Shown: positions 14,597-21,308 of the stretch, piece after piece | How the letters are laid out: the number at the start of each line of letters is the position of its first letter | Position numbering within the stretch: position 1 is the first letter of the stretch | Virus record (IMG/VR): IMGVR_UViG_3300035070_002527 | Location: 1 to 32,705 of that record | Strand: one strand, 5' to 3' | Length of the DNA stretch: 32,705 nt | From: a virus | Notes under the pieces: generated by a model | The model's database searches: none | Seen by the model: the letters and a program-made list of their open reading frames with translations, nothing else | Told to the model about the DNA's origin: nothing | Program-made: the position numbers and the translations under genes

Positions 14597-14625
14597 AAAT
14601 TAACTATAATTATTATAAATGTCAA
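14597..14625 (-). promoter_or_regulatory. Early sigma-70 promoter (TTGACA-N17-TAATTT)
   Basis: On the minus strand, TTGACA (14625-14620), 17 bp and TAATTT (14602-14597) lie 24 bp before the ATG at 14573. It would drive the 43-aa, 83-aa, SSB-like and HNH genes. It begins three bases after the stop of the phosphoesterase gene. Confidence 0.75.
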
Positions 14626-14628
14626 GTA

Positions 14629-15393
14629 TCAACCTTTGATTACTTGCCCCCATAGTGATGTTCTACCATTGACAATCTGAACTAGATGTACAGTAAAATA
14701 TCCAGTATGGTAGAAATCAACAATAGCAAAGGCGTGTTGCCAGTTGTGTTGCCTATTTCCTAACCATTCATTTTTATCAGGAGTCATATCTTTTAAACAT
14801 CCTATAGACCAAGCTGATTTAACACCATCTATATGAGTGACGCTAGATTGTTGTATGTCGTGATGATGTCCATACATAACATTCCCACCGAGACGTATGA
14901 GATGATTACGAGTATGATGAACACCAGCGAAATGATGTCCATGATAAAAGTTGAGTTTTCCGATTTTGAGCATTTTTCCAAGTCTGTGATATTTATAACC
15001 TCTCTCCTTTAATTTAAGTGCATTAGGTACAAGAAAATCCTTAGCTAGGTAGGGGTTTTCTTCTACAAATCTATTAAGCCAATCCTCATGGTTACCCTCA
15101 ACAAAATGTCGTTCCTGAACATTTGCCTTATCTAAGGATTCATCAATTATGTCCATCCCTTTATTTACTTCTTCAATCTCCTTGCATACAAAAGGAAGTT
15201 GATATTCCAGAGGTGGTCTTTTCTTTTTCTTCCATTGCCAATGTGATACTGATTCCCATTCTCCAGTATCACCTAGATCAATATAACCATCAGGTTTTAT
15301 AATCTCTATTGCCTGACATACTACACTTACCGCTTTCATATCTGCCATAGGAAAGTGTTTATCAGGTGTTACAACGTATCTTTTAACTTTCAT
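14629..15393 (-). CDS. Calcineurin-like metallophosphoesterase
   Basis: The 254-aa product carries the five metal motifs in order: D11-x-H13 (TPDKH), D39-L-G-D42, G100-N-H-E103, H151 in FYHGHH and the G-H-H-H block at 175-178. It should bind two metals and cleave a phosphomono- or diester; the substrate is unknown. An ATG at 15414 is in frame, but the ATG at 15393 is preferred: GGAG lies seven bases upstream and it overlaps the previous stop as ATGA. It is encoded just after the primase-helicase, so nucleic-acid or nucleotide substrates are plausible. Phage enzymes of this type include RNA/DNA phosphatases and nucleases. Confidence 0.85.
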   Translation of the reverse strand: MKVKRYVVTPDKHFPMADMKAVSVVCQAIEIIKPDGYIDLGDTGEWESVSHWQWKKKKRPPLEYQLPFVCKEIEEVNKGMDIIDESLDKANVQERHFVEGNHEDWLNRFVEENPYLAKDFLVPNALKLKERGYKYHRLGKMLKIGKLNFYHGHHFAGVHHTRNHLIRLGGNVMYGHHHDIQQSSVTHIDGVKSAWSIGCLKDMTPDKNEWLGNRQHNWQHAFAIVDFYHTGYFTVHLVQIVNGRTSLWGQVIKG

Positions 15394-15608
15394 ATTAACT
15401 CCGAGTTTAACCATTTATCTAAAGCAGTTTCCCATTCTTTGAATGTCGCTTTTCCTTCTCTATGTTTAATCCAAACTTCATCAAACTCATCTTGATTCCT
15501 TTGAACCATTTTTCGGATTCCATAGTCCATATTTTTTCCTGCACTTTCAGGCATTGCATATATCTTATCCAAATAGATTTTCTTTAACTTCTTCGAAGTA
15601 TTCTCCAT
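15390..15608 (-). CDS. Hypothetical charged helical protein, 72 aa
   Basis: The protein has a Lys-rich N-terminus and ends with the segment FKEWETALDKWLNSELI. I place the start at ATG 15608, eight bases after AAGGAG; a GTG at 15617 almost touches the same ribosome site and is less likely. The 5' end overlaps the primase-helicase 3' end, and the stop overlaps the phosphoesterase start (ATGA). It may be a partner of either enzyme; no family is recognised. Confidence 0.6.
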   Translation of the reverse strand: MENTSKKLKKIYLDKIYAMPESAGKNMDYGIRKMVQRNQDEFDEVWIKHREGKATFKEWETALDKWLNSELI

Positions 15609-17235
15609 ATCTTCCACTCCTTATGTCATAGCTTAATTTAGCTTTGTTTGGTTTACCATTTTTATATTGAAAACGAATCTTATGTACATGAACTCCAACA
15701 TAATCGTGATCATCACTTTTATGTCTATGAATTGTAATTGCATTATCGCATTTATTATACCAATTAGCACTTCCTGATATATCGTATGGATTTGGCACTA
15801 AAGGTTTTCTATTGAGATCATTCTCCATCTTTTTAGGATGTGCTACTACCCATATATGCAATTCATTTACCTTTGCAAAAGCATTTAACTGAGCCAATAC
15901 CCTAGATACATAATTGGTTTCATTTTCTCCATCCCTGAATTTATGTTCTAGTGTATTCCAAGGATCAATAACCAATCCATTTAAGCCGTATCTATAAGTA
16001 AGTATCTTTGCTTGTTCCAGTATAGTTTCTATACTAACAGAATCTTCTTGAGTACCAATGAATTTTATATGTTCATTCATAACTCTCATACTGGCTCTTG
16101 CAGTTTGACTATCCATTTTGTCATCACCCCAAAAAGGTTTACCATTAAATTTACTAACCAATTTTAGCAAATGGTGTTTTACTGGAAAATTCTCAGCAGA
16201 GAATATACCAAACTTCCATGAATGATGTTGTATCATATTAATCATTAAAGCATCCATCCATTCAGACTTACCCATATTAGGAACACCAGTAACCACAGTA
16301 ACTTCAGATGGACTAACTCTATATGTGCCATCTAAAGCCACCCAACCAGTAGATAAGCCAAGATGCTCAGGTTTCTCCAGTAAATCAATAGCATCATCTT
16401 CAATATCATTGATAGTAACCACGCCCTCAATAGGATAGGGATGTGTATTACTAACTATATCTAATATACACTCCTCGCCATGCTTAACCAAGACCTCATT
16501 CATATCCTTACAATCTTCAGGGTAAGTTACACGATAACATTTTTCACGACCTATACGCCTTGATAATTCATCTCTTAAATGATTTCCTGCACCATCATTA
16601 TCAGTACATAATATAACAGTTTTAGCATTCATTAAATGTTCTTCTGCTGATAATAAATAACTAAACTTACGATCACTTGGTTTTGAGTTTGGTGCTGTTG
16701 CTCCATCAGGAACACTAACAACATTCGTAAACCCTGCCTGAACCAAAGATAAGGTATCCATCTCGCCTTCAGTTATAATAATGGTTTCCATACCTTTCAT
16801 ATGATCAAATCTATAAAAACATTTCTCTGCATTTTTAGATTGCATAAACTTTTTATCTGCCGTTCTTGATTTGATATTAACCACCTCACCATCTTTATAA
16901 AAAGGAAATTGAATCCACCTATTATTATAACCTATCTTTTCAGCATCTACTACATCCTGAGATATACCACGATCCTCAAACCATTTATAAACTTTCTCAG
17001 GTATGTCTGTTGTGGGTGGTTTAGGTTTTATGACTTCTTTAGGTTTATCCATTTTAGTTACTTTATTCAATGAACCCTTCCACCCACAATGATGACAATG
17101 CCATACACCCTCGTCTATATTTACTGATAAACAAGGATCAGAGCCTTTTCTTCTGGTATGTGAACACTTTGGGCATTGAGTTTTTTCTTGCCCACTTGTA
17201 TTTCTTACTGATATTCCATTCTCACCAAATGACAT
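15565..17235 (-). CDS. DNA primase-helicase (T7 gp4-like architecture)
   Basis: The 556-aa product has an N-terminal zinc ribbon (Cys21, Cys24, Cys47, Cys50), a TOPRIM core (EGEMD at 156-160 and DND at 212-214) and a RecA/DnaB-type helicase with Walker A GVPNMGKS (317-324), Walker B LVID (421-424) and VVAHPKK as the sensor-like motif. It would unwind DNA as a hexameric ring and prime the lagging strand. Because the zinc and TOPRIM parts are present, it may be an active primase, although some relatives use only the helicase. No phage polymerase is seen, so it probably works with the host replisome. It is encoded just after the initiator. Confidence 0.9.
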   Translation of the reverse strand: MSFGENGISVRNTSGQEKTQCPKCSHTRRKGSDPCLSVNIDEGVWHCHHCGWKGSLNKVTKMDKPKEVIKPKPPTTDIPEKVYKWFEDRGISQDVVDAEKIGYNNRWIQFPFYKDGEVVNIKSRTADKKFMQSKNAEKCFYRFDHMKGMETIIITEGEMDTLSLVQAGFTNVVSVPDGATAPNSKPSDRKFSYLLSAEEHLMNAKTVILCTDNDGAGNHLRDELSRRIGREKCYRVTYPEDCKDMNEVLVKHGEECILDIVSNTHPYPIEGVVTINDIEDDAIDLLEKPEHLGLSTGWVALDGTYRVSPSEVTVVTGVPNMGKSEWMDALMINMIQHHSWKFGIFSAENFPVKHHLLKLVSKFNGKPFWGDDKMDSQTARASMRVMNEHIKFIGTQEDSVSIETILEQAKILTYRYGLNGLVIDPWNTLEHKFRDGENETNYVSRVLAQLNAFAKVNELHIWVVAHPKKMENDLNRKPLVPNPYDISGSANWYNKCDNAITIHRHKSDDHDYVGVHVHKIRFQYKNGKPNKAKLSYDIRSGRYGEYFEEVKENLFG

Positions 17236-17440
17236 GGGTTTCTAACTCCCTTTTATTTAAAATCTCACATAACTCTGATAAATCATTAAACTCTACTTTT
17301 TCAATAATATCATTATCGGTATTCAATCCATTCATTTCCCATTCCTCTATTTTTTGACGAAGTGATTTAACTGAAGTGCTGTATTCAATCGTTTCTCCAT
17401 CTGTGTTATCAGCATAATATGTTAATTTATAAATAATCAT
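17222..17440 (-). CDS. Hypothetical protein, 72 aa
   Basis: The protein begins MIIYKLTYYADNTDGETIEYST and is acidic, with a short strand-strand-helix pattern. It is linked to the initiator by TAATG and its end overlaps the primase-helicase start by 14 bases. It may be a small helper of replication; no family is recognised. Confidence 0.6.
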   Translation of the reverse strand: MIIYKLTYYADNTDGETIEYSTSVKSLRQKIEEWEMNGLNTDNDIIEKVEFNDLSELCEILNKRELETHVIW

Positions 17441-18243
17441 TACTTACCCCCTTTATCAATGTAACTTGCATACATATTTGTAAACTTTGCTTGACCATTG
17501 GGTGCCTTATCCCTTAGGACTCTCAAAGAATAGCATTTAGATGCCCAAAATGTATCCCTAACGAGCCAATCTATTACCCCCCTAACCTTACCCTCACCCC
17601 ACTTATCAATCGTTAGTAAATCGAATATTACATTGATACTACCATTAGTTAAATTAGTATCTTTATGCCAATCCGATTTTATAATTTCAGGGTAGTTTTT
17701 ATTCTGAGTAGTATAAAAATTATTAACTATTCTTTTTATAAAAACCAATTGATCTTTATTAATCTTTTTATTTAATGCTACTTTATTTTTTGGGATACTA
17801 TAAATATATTGTATATTATTATTACTATGTAATAATGTATCGGAGATTTCAGCACCCTCAACATCAGTTTTAGGCACTACATCAATATCAGAGCCATTAC
17901 CCCCTACTGAATTTTCAGCATAGGGTATATGGATATTATGATCTACCCCTACTGAGATTTCGGGTAGGGTAAGCATAATATATCTATTTATAAACTTGTT
18001 AGAATCTTCTTCATTTTCAATAACAACTTTTATAAGATTAAATCTTCTTAACTTAGTTATACAAGAACTAATTGTTGATGCTGAAGAGCCTAAAACCCTA
18101 GCAAAAAACGAGTTCTTTTTCTTGCAATAACCTTGTTCTTCTATGTTAGCAGTTATCTCTGCATATACTAATTTAGTAATGGCATTTAAATCAGGATGAT
18201 GCCTAATATAAGCAGGAATATAACCTATATGTCCAAATTTCAT
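17440..18243 (-). CDS. Replication initiator / replisome organizer candidate (winged helix)
   Basis: The 267-aa product has an N-terminal winged helix-turn-helix (residues about 18-75: TKLVYAEITANI, then SSASTISSCITKLRRFNLIKV) as in phage replisome organizers. A poorly conserved middle follows, and a C-terminal block (VRGVIDWLVRDTFWASK, then KFTNMYASY) resembles the helicase-loading tail of DnaD/O-like proteins. The helicase is encoded just downstream. Initiators of this type often bind repeats within their own gene or nearby. The leader before the ATG can fold into a stem (18261-18302). Confidence 0.7.
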   Translation of the reverse strand: MKFGHIGYIPAYIRHHPDLNAITKLVYAEITANIEEQGYCKKKNSFFARVLGSSASTISSCITKLRRFNLIKVVIENEEDSNKFINRYIMLTLPEISVGVDHNIHIPYAENSVGGNGSDIDVVPKTDVEGAEISDTLLHSNNNIQYIYSIPKNKVALNKKINKDQLVFIKRIVNNFYTTQNKNYPEIIKSDWHKDTNLTNGSINVIFDLLTIDKWGEGKVRGVIDWLVRDTFWASKCYSLRVLRDKAPNGQAKFTNMYASYIDKGGK

Positions 18244-18260
18244 TGTTTCTCCTTTATAAA

Positions 18261-18302
18261 AGTGGAGGGGAGAAAAGGAAACAACCCCCCTATGAATCCA
18301 CT
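18261..18302 (-). promoter_or_regulatory. Leader hairpin before the replication initiator
   Basis: AGTGGA at 18261-18266 pairs with TCCACT at 18297-18302, and the neighbouring GGGG 18267-18270 pairs with C-rich 18285-18290, leaving one bulge. On the minus-strand RNA this stem lies 18 bases before the initiator ATG, near its ribosome site. It could limit translation or end part of the upstream transcript. Confidence 0.4.
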
Positions 18303-18344
18303 TATTAATATTTTATCCTTTTTAGGCATAAGAAGATAACACAA

Positions 18345-18563
18345 TTATATCTTATCTGCAATAGGTTTTACACATCTATTGTAATAATTGCATTCTTTCC
18401 CATCTGCCACTAAACAAGGTTTACCTTCTAGTTCAGAATCAACCTTTTGTTGAAGTTTGCCACCAATTATAACACCGATACATTTATAACCAACATCATA
18501 ATTAGCACAATGCTTACGAACTTTGCCTTTATCTGAATTATCAACTTTGTTTAGTTTCAGCAT
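18345..18563 (-). CDS. Small Cys-rich protein, 72 aa
   Basis: Six cysteines (Cys19, Cys28 and Cys50 among them, with CNYYNRC near residue 58-64) suggest a metal-binding or disulfide fold. The sequence ends CVKPIADKI. No family is recognised. It overlaps the 46-aa gene before it by 23 bases and is followed by the hairpin-containing gap before the initiator. Confidence 0.55.
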   Translation of the reverse strand: MLKLNKVDNSDKGKVRKHCANYDVGYKCIGVIIGGKLQQKVDSELEGKPCLVADGKECNYYNRCVKPIADKI

Positions 18564-18681
18564 GGAATTTAGCCTTTATTTTCTCTTTAACTAATTTATT
18601 AGTTTTCTCATCTAATCCTACTACTTCAATATGAGTATCAAACCAATCTTTCTTTTTATTTTTCTTCATTGGATATGGCAT
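18541..18681 (-). CDS. Small basic protein, 46 aa
   Basis: The frame starts MPYPMKKNKKKDWFDTHIEV and ends KAKFHAETKQS. The start overlaps the winged-helix gene stop as TAATG, with AAGGGG as ribosome site, and its end overlaps the Cys-rich gene. Charged and soluble; no domain is seen. Confidence 0.55.
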   Translation of the reverse strand: MPYPMKKNKKKDWFDTHIEVVGLDEKTNKLVKEKIKAKFHAETKQS

Positions 18682-18983
18682 TATAAACCCCTTAAATCGT
18701 CTGCATCTGTTTTAAGTCTCCAAAGATGTTCGGGTTTCCCATATATACCCCTAGTAGTATCATTAGTTTTTATAAGTTTATTATCTAGTGTAAGATTCGT
18801 TACTGCTCTTCTAATAGATGTTATGGGGCAATTAAGACCTAATTTATAAAGAATCATTGAGGGACTCAATGGCTTTTTATAATCTAAGAAGCAATTATAA
18901 ACCAATGACTCTTGGCTTTCTGCTCTCTTTTTATATGCTATTAATTCATATCCTTTTATTTTAGTTGTATTATAATAACTCAT
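18681..18983 (-). CDS. Winged-helix DNA-binding protein, 100 aa
   Basis: Residues about 25-92 fit a winged helix: a first helix (SLVYNCFLDYKK), SPSMILYKLG, a recognition helix PITSIRRAVTNLTLDNKLIKT and a wing ending GIYGKPEHLWRL. It should bind DNA, perhaps as an early regulator or an aid to replication. AGGAG lies close to the ATG, and the gene is in the same operon as the initiator. No dimerisation or ligand domain is present. Confidence 0.7.
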   Translation of the reverse strand: MSYYNTTKIKGYELIAYKKRAESQESLVYNCFLDYKKPLSPSMILYKLGLNCPITSIRRAVTNLTLDNKLIKTNDTTRGIYGKPEHLWRLKTDADDLRGL

Positions 18984-18984
18984 T

Positions 18985-19323
18985 TTAGTCTCCTATTTGT
19001 TCGTAGCATACTATGTTTCCATACATACTTTTTTTGTAGTTACTGCCATCACATTTTAGGCAATCTTCTTTTTCTTTTCCATAACTTGGAAAATCTTCAT
19101 AAAATATAACAACACGATTCTTAGCAACATAATTTCTAAGTATAGTTTGTTCATAACAAGTATTACACTTAGTACAATACTTAATGTTTTCATCTGCTAA
19201 TTTAGAATCGTAGTTTACTTTTTTACGCTCTGCTACTGCCTCAACTTGATGATAATAAAAATAATCACTATCATTTATAAAGGCATCATAATCATAATCC
19301 ATTGATAATTTAGTTCTGCTCAT
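18985..19323 (-). CDS. Small zinc-binding protein, 112 aa
   Basis: The N-terminal half is Asp/Tyr-rich (MDYDYDAFINDSDYFYYH). The C-terminal half has CTKCNTC and CLKC pairs that can hold one zinc ion. The ATG follows GGAGAGAAA within the end of the preceding 46-aa gene. No family is recognised. Zinc pairs of this type are common in small early phage proteins. Confidence 0.6.
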   Translation of the reverse strand: MSRTKLSMDYDYDAFINDSDYFYYHQVEAVAERKKVNYDSKLADENIKYCTKCNTCYEQTILRNYVAKNRVVIFYEDFPSYGKEKEDCLKCDGSNYKKSMYGNIVCYEQIGD

Positions 19324-19450
19324 TTTCTCTCCTTTTTTTTTTAATCTTGTTTAACTCTTCTGTTATATAATTAATTCTATTTATGAGTCTTGTTAAAGTA
19401 TCAAGAACATCATGCTCTAAGTCAACAAGTTCTTCAATTATGTGTTTCAT
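19310..19450 (-). CDS. Small helical protein, 46 aa
   Basis: The frame reads MKHIIEELVDLEHDVLDTLT and continues as a single heptad-rich helix ending KKKRRENEQN. It starts just after the stop of the membrane-anchored gene before it, with GAGG upstream. Its 3' end supplies the A-run and GGAG ribosome site for the next gene, overlapping it by 14 bases. Probably a coiled-coil peptide. Confidence 0.5.
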   Translation of the reverse strand: MKHIIEELVDLEHDVLDTLTRLINRINYITEELNKIKKKRRENEQN

Positions 19451-19618
19451 TTATTTACCTCTTTCTATATAAGCACGAAGATGATTGAGTCTTACTGCTT
19501 TGTCTCTATAAAAATCTAGCTTATAATTAGTGATGTTCAGTTCTGTTTTAAGTTTTGCTACCCATAACATAGGTAGGCAAAATATAAGACCTAATATAAT
19601 TGTAAGTATAAAACTCAT
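19451..19618 (-). CDS. Membrane-anchored small protein, 55 aa
   Basis: The product has an N-terminal membrane segment (FILTIILGLIFCLPMLWVA) followed by a charged helix (KLDFYRDKAVRLNHLRAYI). ATG 19618 is chosen over 19645 because GGAGAG lies just before it and it overlaps the previous stop as ATGA. The plan resembles other micro-membrane proteins in this genome. Confidence 0.6.
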   Translation of the reverse strand: MSFILTIILGLIFCLPMLWVAKLKTELNITNYKLDFYRDKAVRLNHLRAYIERGK

Positions 19619-19782
19619 TTGCTCTCCTTTATTGTAAATACCCAATTACCACCATTTTCTACAAACATACTTGGGTTATCTTTTACTGTTTCTTTTACGC
19701 TATCAATATGATAGTAATATTCATAACCTACAATATCACTTTCATATTTTCCAAGATTTATGTTAAATAGTATAAACTCCAT
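19615..19782 (-). CDS. Hypothetical protein, 55 aa
   Basis: The frame begins MEFILFNINLGKYESDIVGY and ends NWVFTIKESK, a mix of strands and aromatic residues. It is coupled at both ends: TAATG with the Cys-pair gene before it and ATGA with the membrane gene after it. No family is recognised. Confidence 0.55.
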   Translation of the reverse strand: MEFILFNINLGKYESDIVGYEYYYHIDSVKETVKDNPSMFVENGGNWVFTIKESK

Positions 19783-19988
19783 TAATTCTCCTTTTGTTTT
19801 TTAAATCTATTATTTAAACATGGATCGCATAACCAATCATCCTCAGTAAATAAATTATTCATCCATTTATCATCATAATCATGTACTTTATTTAAACTGC
19901 CATATAATTCATCCATATCTTTTATTTCAAAGCAATCTGTACATTTTGCCTTACCCTCTTCATATAAATAAATATCTGTTTTTAACAT
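19782..19988 (-). CDS. Small Cys-pair protein, 68 aa
   Basis: CTDC (about residues 16-19) and CDPC (about 54-57) form a likely zinc site in an acidic protein. I place the start at ATG 19988, after GAGGAG and 23 bp after the promoter -10; the longer frame from 20039 would begin upstream of the promoter. First gene of its unit. Function is unknown. Confidence 0.65.
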   Translation of the reverse strand: MLKTDIYLYEEGKAKCTDCFEIKDMDELYGSLNKVHDYDDKWMNNLFTEDDWLCDPCLNNRFKKQKEN

Positions 19989-20010
19989 ATTATCTCCTCT
20001 AGTTAATTTT

Positions 20011-20039
20011 AAATTAAATATACTAAATATAATAGTCAA
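20011..20039 (-). promoter_or_regulatory. Early sigma-70 promoter (TTGACT-N17-TAATTT)
   Basis: On the minus strand, TTGACT (20039-20034), 17 bp and TAATTT (20016-20011) lie 23 bp before ATG 19988. The spacer closely matches that of the promoter at 20416-20388 (both contain TTATATTTAG). Confidence 0.75.
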
Positions 20040-20065
20040 GCTATTTATAAACCCTTTATTTTCCT

Positions 20066-20362
20066 TTATTGTTTAAATGTATGATTTAATATATCGGTTA
20101 TTTTTCTTAGCTTTTTACTTTTTTTCTTATATTTTCTAAATAAATTACTTACTTCATTACTAAGACTATTATTTAATTCATCAAATATATCTAAATCAAT
20201 GTCTCCATAAGTACGTTTTTTGTAATTTTTCATAATAAATGACAATTTATCTTTCTTTTTTTGAATTAGCCTACAATTATCACTTAGTGCTTTAGTTTCT
20301 ATTCTTAACATCTTTTGTTTATAAAATAGCAATTTGAATTGTTGCTCTTCGTTAAATATCAT
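20066..20362 (-). CDS. Lys-rich helical protein, 98 aa
   Basis: The product is a highly charged helical protein with coiled-coil character (MIFNEEQQFKLLFYKQKML...FRKYKKKSKKLRKITDIL). The ATG at 20362 has AGAGG eight bases before it and lies 26 bp after the promoter -10. A longer frame from 20416 would overlap the promoter itself. It appears to be a single-gene unit. No family is recognised. Confidence 0.6.
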   Translation of the reverse strand: MIFNEEQQFKLLFYKQKMLRIETKALSDNCRLIQKKKDKLSFIMKNYKKRTYGDIDLDIFDELNNSLSNEVSNLFRKYKKKSKKLRKITDILNHTFKQ

Positions 20363-20387
20363 ATTATAACCTCTTAATTTGAATTTG

Positions 20388-20416
20388 AAATTAATAACCC
20401 TAAATATAAATGTCAA
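20388..20416 (-). promoter_or_regulatory. Early sigma-70 promoter (TTGACA-N17-TAATTT)
   Basis: On the minus strand, TTGACA (20416-20411), 17 bp and TAATTT (20393-20388) lie 26 bp before ATG 20362. The TGA of the -35 hexamer is the stop codon of the 67-aa gene upstream (20415-20413). Confidence 0.75.
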
Positions 20417-20616
20417 GAGAAATATAAAGGGTTAAATCTACATAAGTAATTATACCTGCCGATCATAGCACTAAAAACTTCAGTTTTACCATCATAGCAT
20501 TTATAAAAACCATCAGTAATTTTTTCAACTTTTATACCATTATTTCTTAAATCTTTTAAGATTCCTTGTGTATTTTTTTTAGTTAAAATTCGTACTTTTA
20601 AAGATAATTCATTCAT
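20413..20616 (-). CDS. Hypothetical protein, 67 aa
   Basis: The basic product (MNELSLKVRILTKKNTQGIL, later FYKCYDGKTEVFSAMIGRY) looks like a small alpha/beta protein. The ATG follows directly after the previous TAA, with AGGGGG upstream. Its stop lies within the -35 of the next promoter. No family is recognised. Confidence 0.6.
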   Translation of the reverse strand: MNELSLKVRILTKKNTQGILKDLRNNGIKVEKITDGFYKCYDGKTEVFSAMIGRYNYLCRFNPLYFS

Positions 20617-20784
20617 TTATAACCCCCTATTTATAACGGCATATAAAGTATTAGGTCTATTATAAACCCTCCATTCAACAGGCTCTAAATTATTTAAAAT
20701 CCACTCTTTACACTCACTAAAACCACCATCAAACCATTTATAATAATGAGTATCATTTTTATTATTGAAAATATAAACTTGCAT
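20617..20784 (-). CDS. Small Trp/Tyr-rich protein, 55 aa
   Basis: The frame reads MQVYIFNNKNDTHYYKWFDG and contains SECKEWILNNLEPVEWRVY. GGAGG with a spacing of about eight bases precedes the ATG, which lies two bases after the previous stop. No family is recognised. Confidence 0.55.
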   Translation of the reverse strand: MQVYIFNNKNDTHYYKWFDGGFSECKEWILNNLEPVEWRVYNRPNTLYAVINRGL

Positions 20785-20785
20785 A

Positions 20786-20959
20786 TTATAAACCCTCCAT
20801 TTCTAAAGCCTGTTCTAAATTACGCCATCCTGTTCTAACTCTTAAAATAGCATTTAGGCTTTCTAAATTATAACCCATTATATTAGTGACTAAGATAATC
20901 TCATCATCAGTAGCAATCCCATTATCCACTAAGTATTCGTATGTTTTTGTTGTATCCAT
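20786..20959 (-). CDS. Small helical protein, 57 aa
   Basis: The frame reads MDTTKTYEYLVDNGIATDDE and continues as two or three short helices. It is the first gene after promoter 21013-20985, 26 bp from the -10, with AAAGGAAAA as ribosome site. The sequence resembles small phage regulators in length, but no helix-turn-helix is clear. Confidence 0.6.
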   Translation of the reverse strand: MDTTKTYEYLVDNGIATDDEIILVTNIMGYNLESLNAILRVRTGWRNLEQALEMEGL

Positions 20960-20984
20960 TGTATTTTCCTTTGTTAGTTAGTTG

Positions 20985-21013
20985 ATATTAAAAACAATTT
21001 TTAAAAATGTCAA
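20985..21013 (-). promoter_or_regulatory. Early sigma-70 promoter (TTGACA-N17-TAATAT) beside tandem repeats
   Basis: On the minus strand, TTGACA (21013-21008), 17 bp and TAATAT (20990-20985) lie 26 bp before ATG 20959. Four 13-bp repeats begin 5 bp upstream of the -35, so this promoter is the one most likely to be controlled. Confidence 0.8.
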
Positions 21014-21018
21014 GCAAA

Positions 21019-21070
21019 ATTATAAACTAAAATTATAAACCCAAAATATAAACCCATATTATAAAAACCA
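21019..21070. repeat. Four tandem 13-bp repeats (iteron-like)
   Basis: Copies begin at 21019, 21032, 21045 and 21058, each exactly 13 bp after the last. The unit is ATTATAAACYAAA, with small changes in the third and fourth copies. They lie in non-coding DNA directly upstream of the -35 of promoter 21013-20985. They may be initiator-binding iterons or operators; an AT-rich stretch follows. Confidence 0.65.
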
Positions 21071-21277
21071 ACTACTAAAATGTACTTATTGAGATTCATT
21101 ATCAATTGTTATTGAGACTCAATCTCATTAAGGTATTTCTTTAAAAATTGCCTAAAATCAGCCTTTTTATTTTTAGGTAAGGTTATGTATACCTAAGCTA
21201 AAAATCTATCGAATTTCGGCTATTTTAAAGCTTTTTAAAGCTAAATTATCAAAAAACTAGTAATTTAAAACAAGATC
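21071..21277. other. AT-rich non-coding control or origin region
   Basis: Apart from the paired dyads (21086-21131), this gap holds dyads TTAGGTA/TACCTAA (21173-21179 with 21190-21196, loop 10) and repeated TTTAAAGCT (about 21223-21251). No open frame with a ribosome site is seen. Position between two early units, with iteron-like repeats beside it, suggests an origin or regulatory region; this is inference. Confidence 0.4.
21086..21131. promoter_or_regulatory. Two operator-like dyads, 23 bp apart
   Basis: TGAGATTCATTATCA (21090-21104) and TGAGACTCAATCTCA (21113-21127) match at 12 of 15 positions and each is a 7-1-7 imperfect palindrome. The identical lead-in TTATTGAGA starts at 21086 and 21109. 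Two matching dyads about two helix turns apart suggest cooperative binding of a dimeric regulator. The first also resembles a Fur site. Confidence 0.55.
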
Positions 21278-21305
21278 AAAAAAAAAGCCCTTAAAAAAGG
21301 GCTTT
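21278..21305 (-). terminator. Intrinsic terminator
   Basis: AAAGCCCTT (21284-21292) pairs with AAGGGCTTT (21297-21305), nine pairs with a four-base loop. On the minus strand it is followed by a run of nine T. It lies just after the 26-aa membrane peptide gene and ends the first early unit. Confidence 0.85.
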
Positions 21306-21308
21306 AAT

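Noticed and set aside
21019-21070. CRISPR-like array
   Set aside because: The 13-bp units are directly adjacent with no spacers and no cas genes; they are tandem repeats.
21090-21104. Naming the dyad a Fur box
   Set aside because: The match is suggestive, but its partner dyad matches Fur less well, so a phage-specific operator is as likely.
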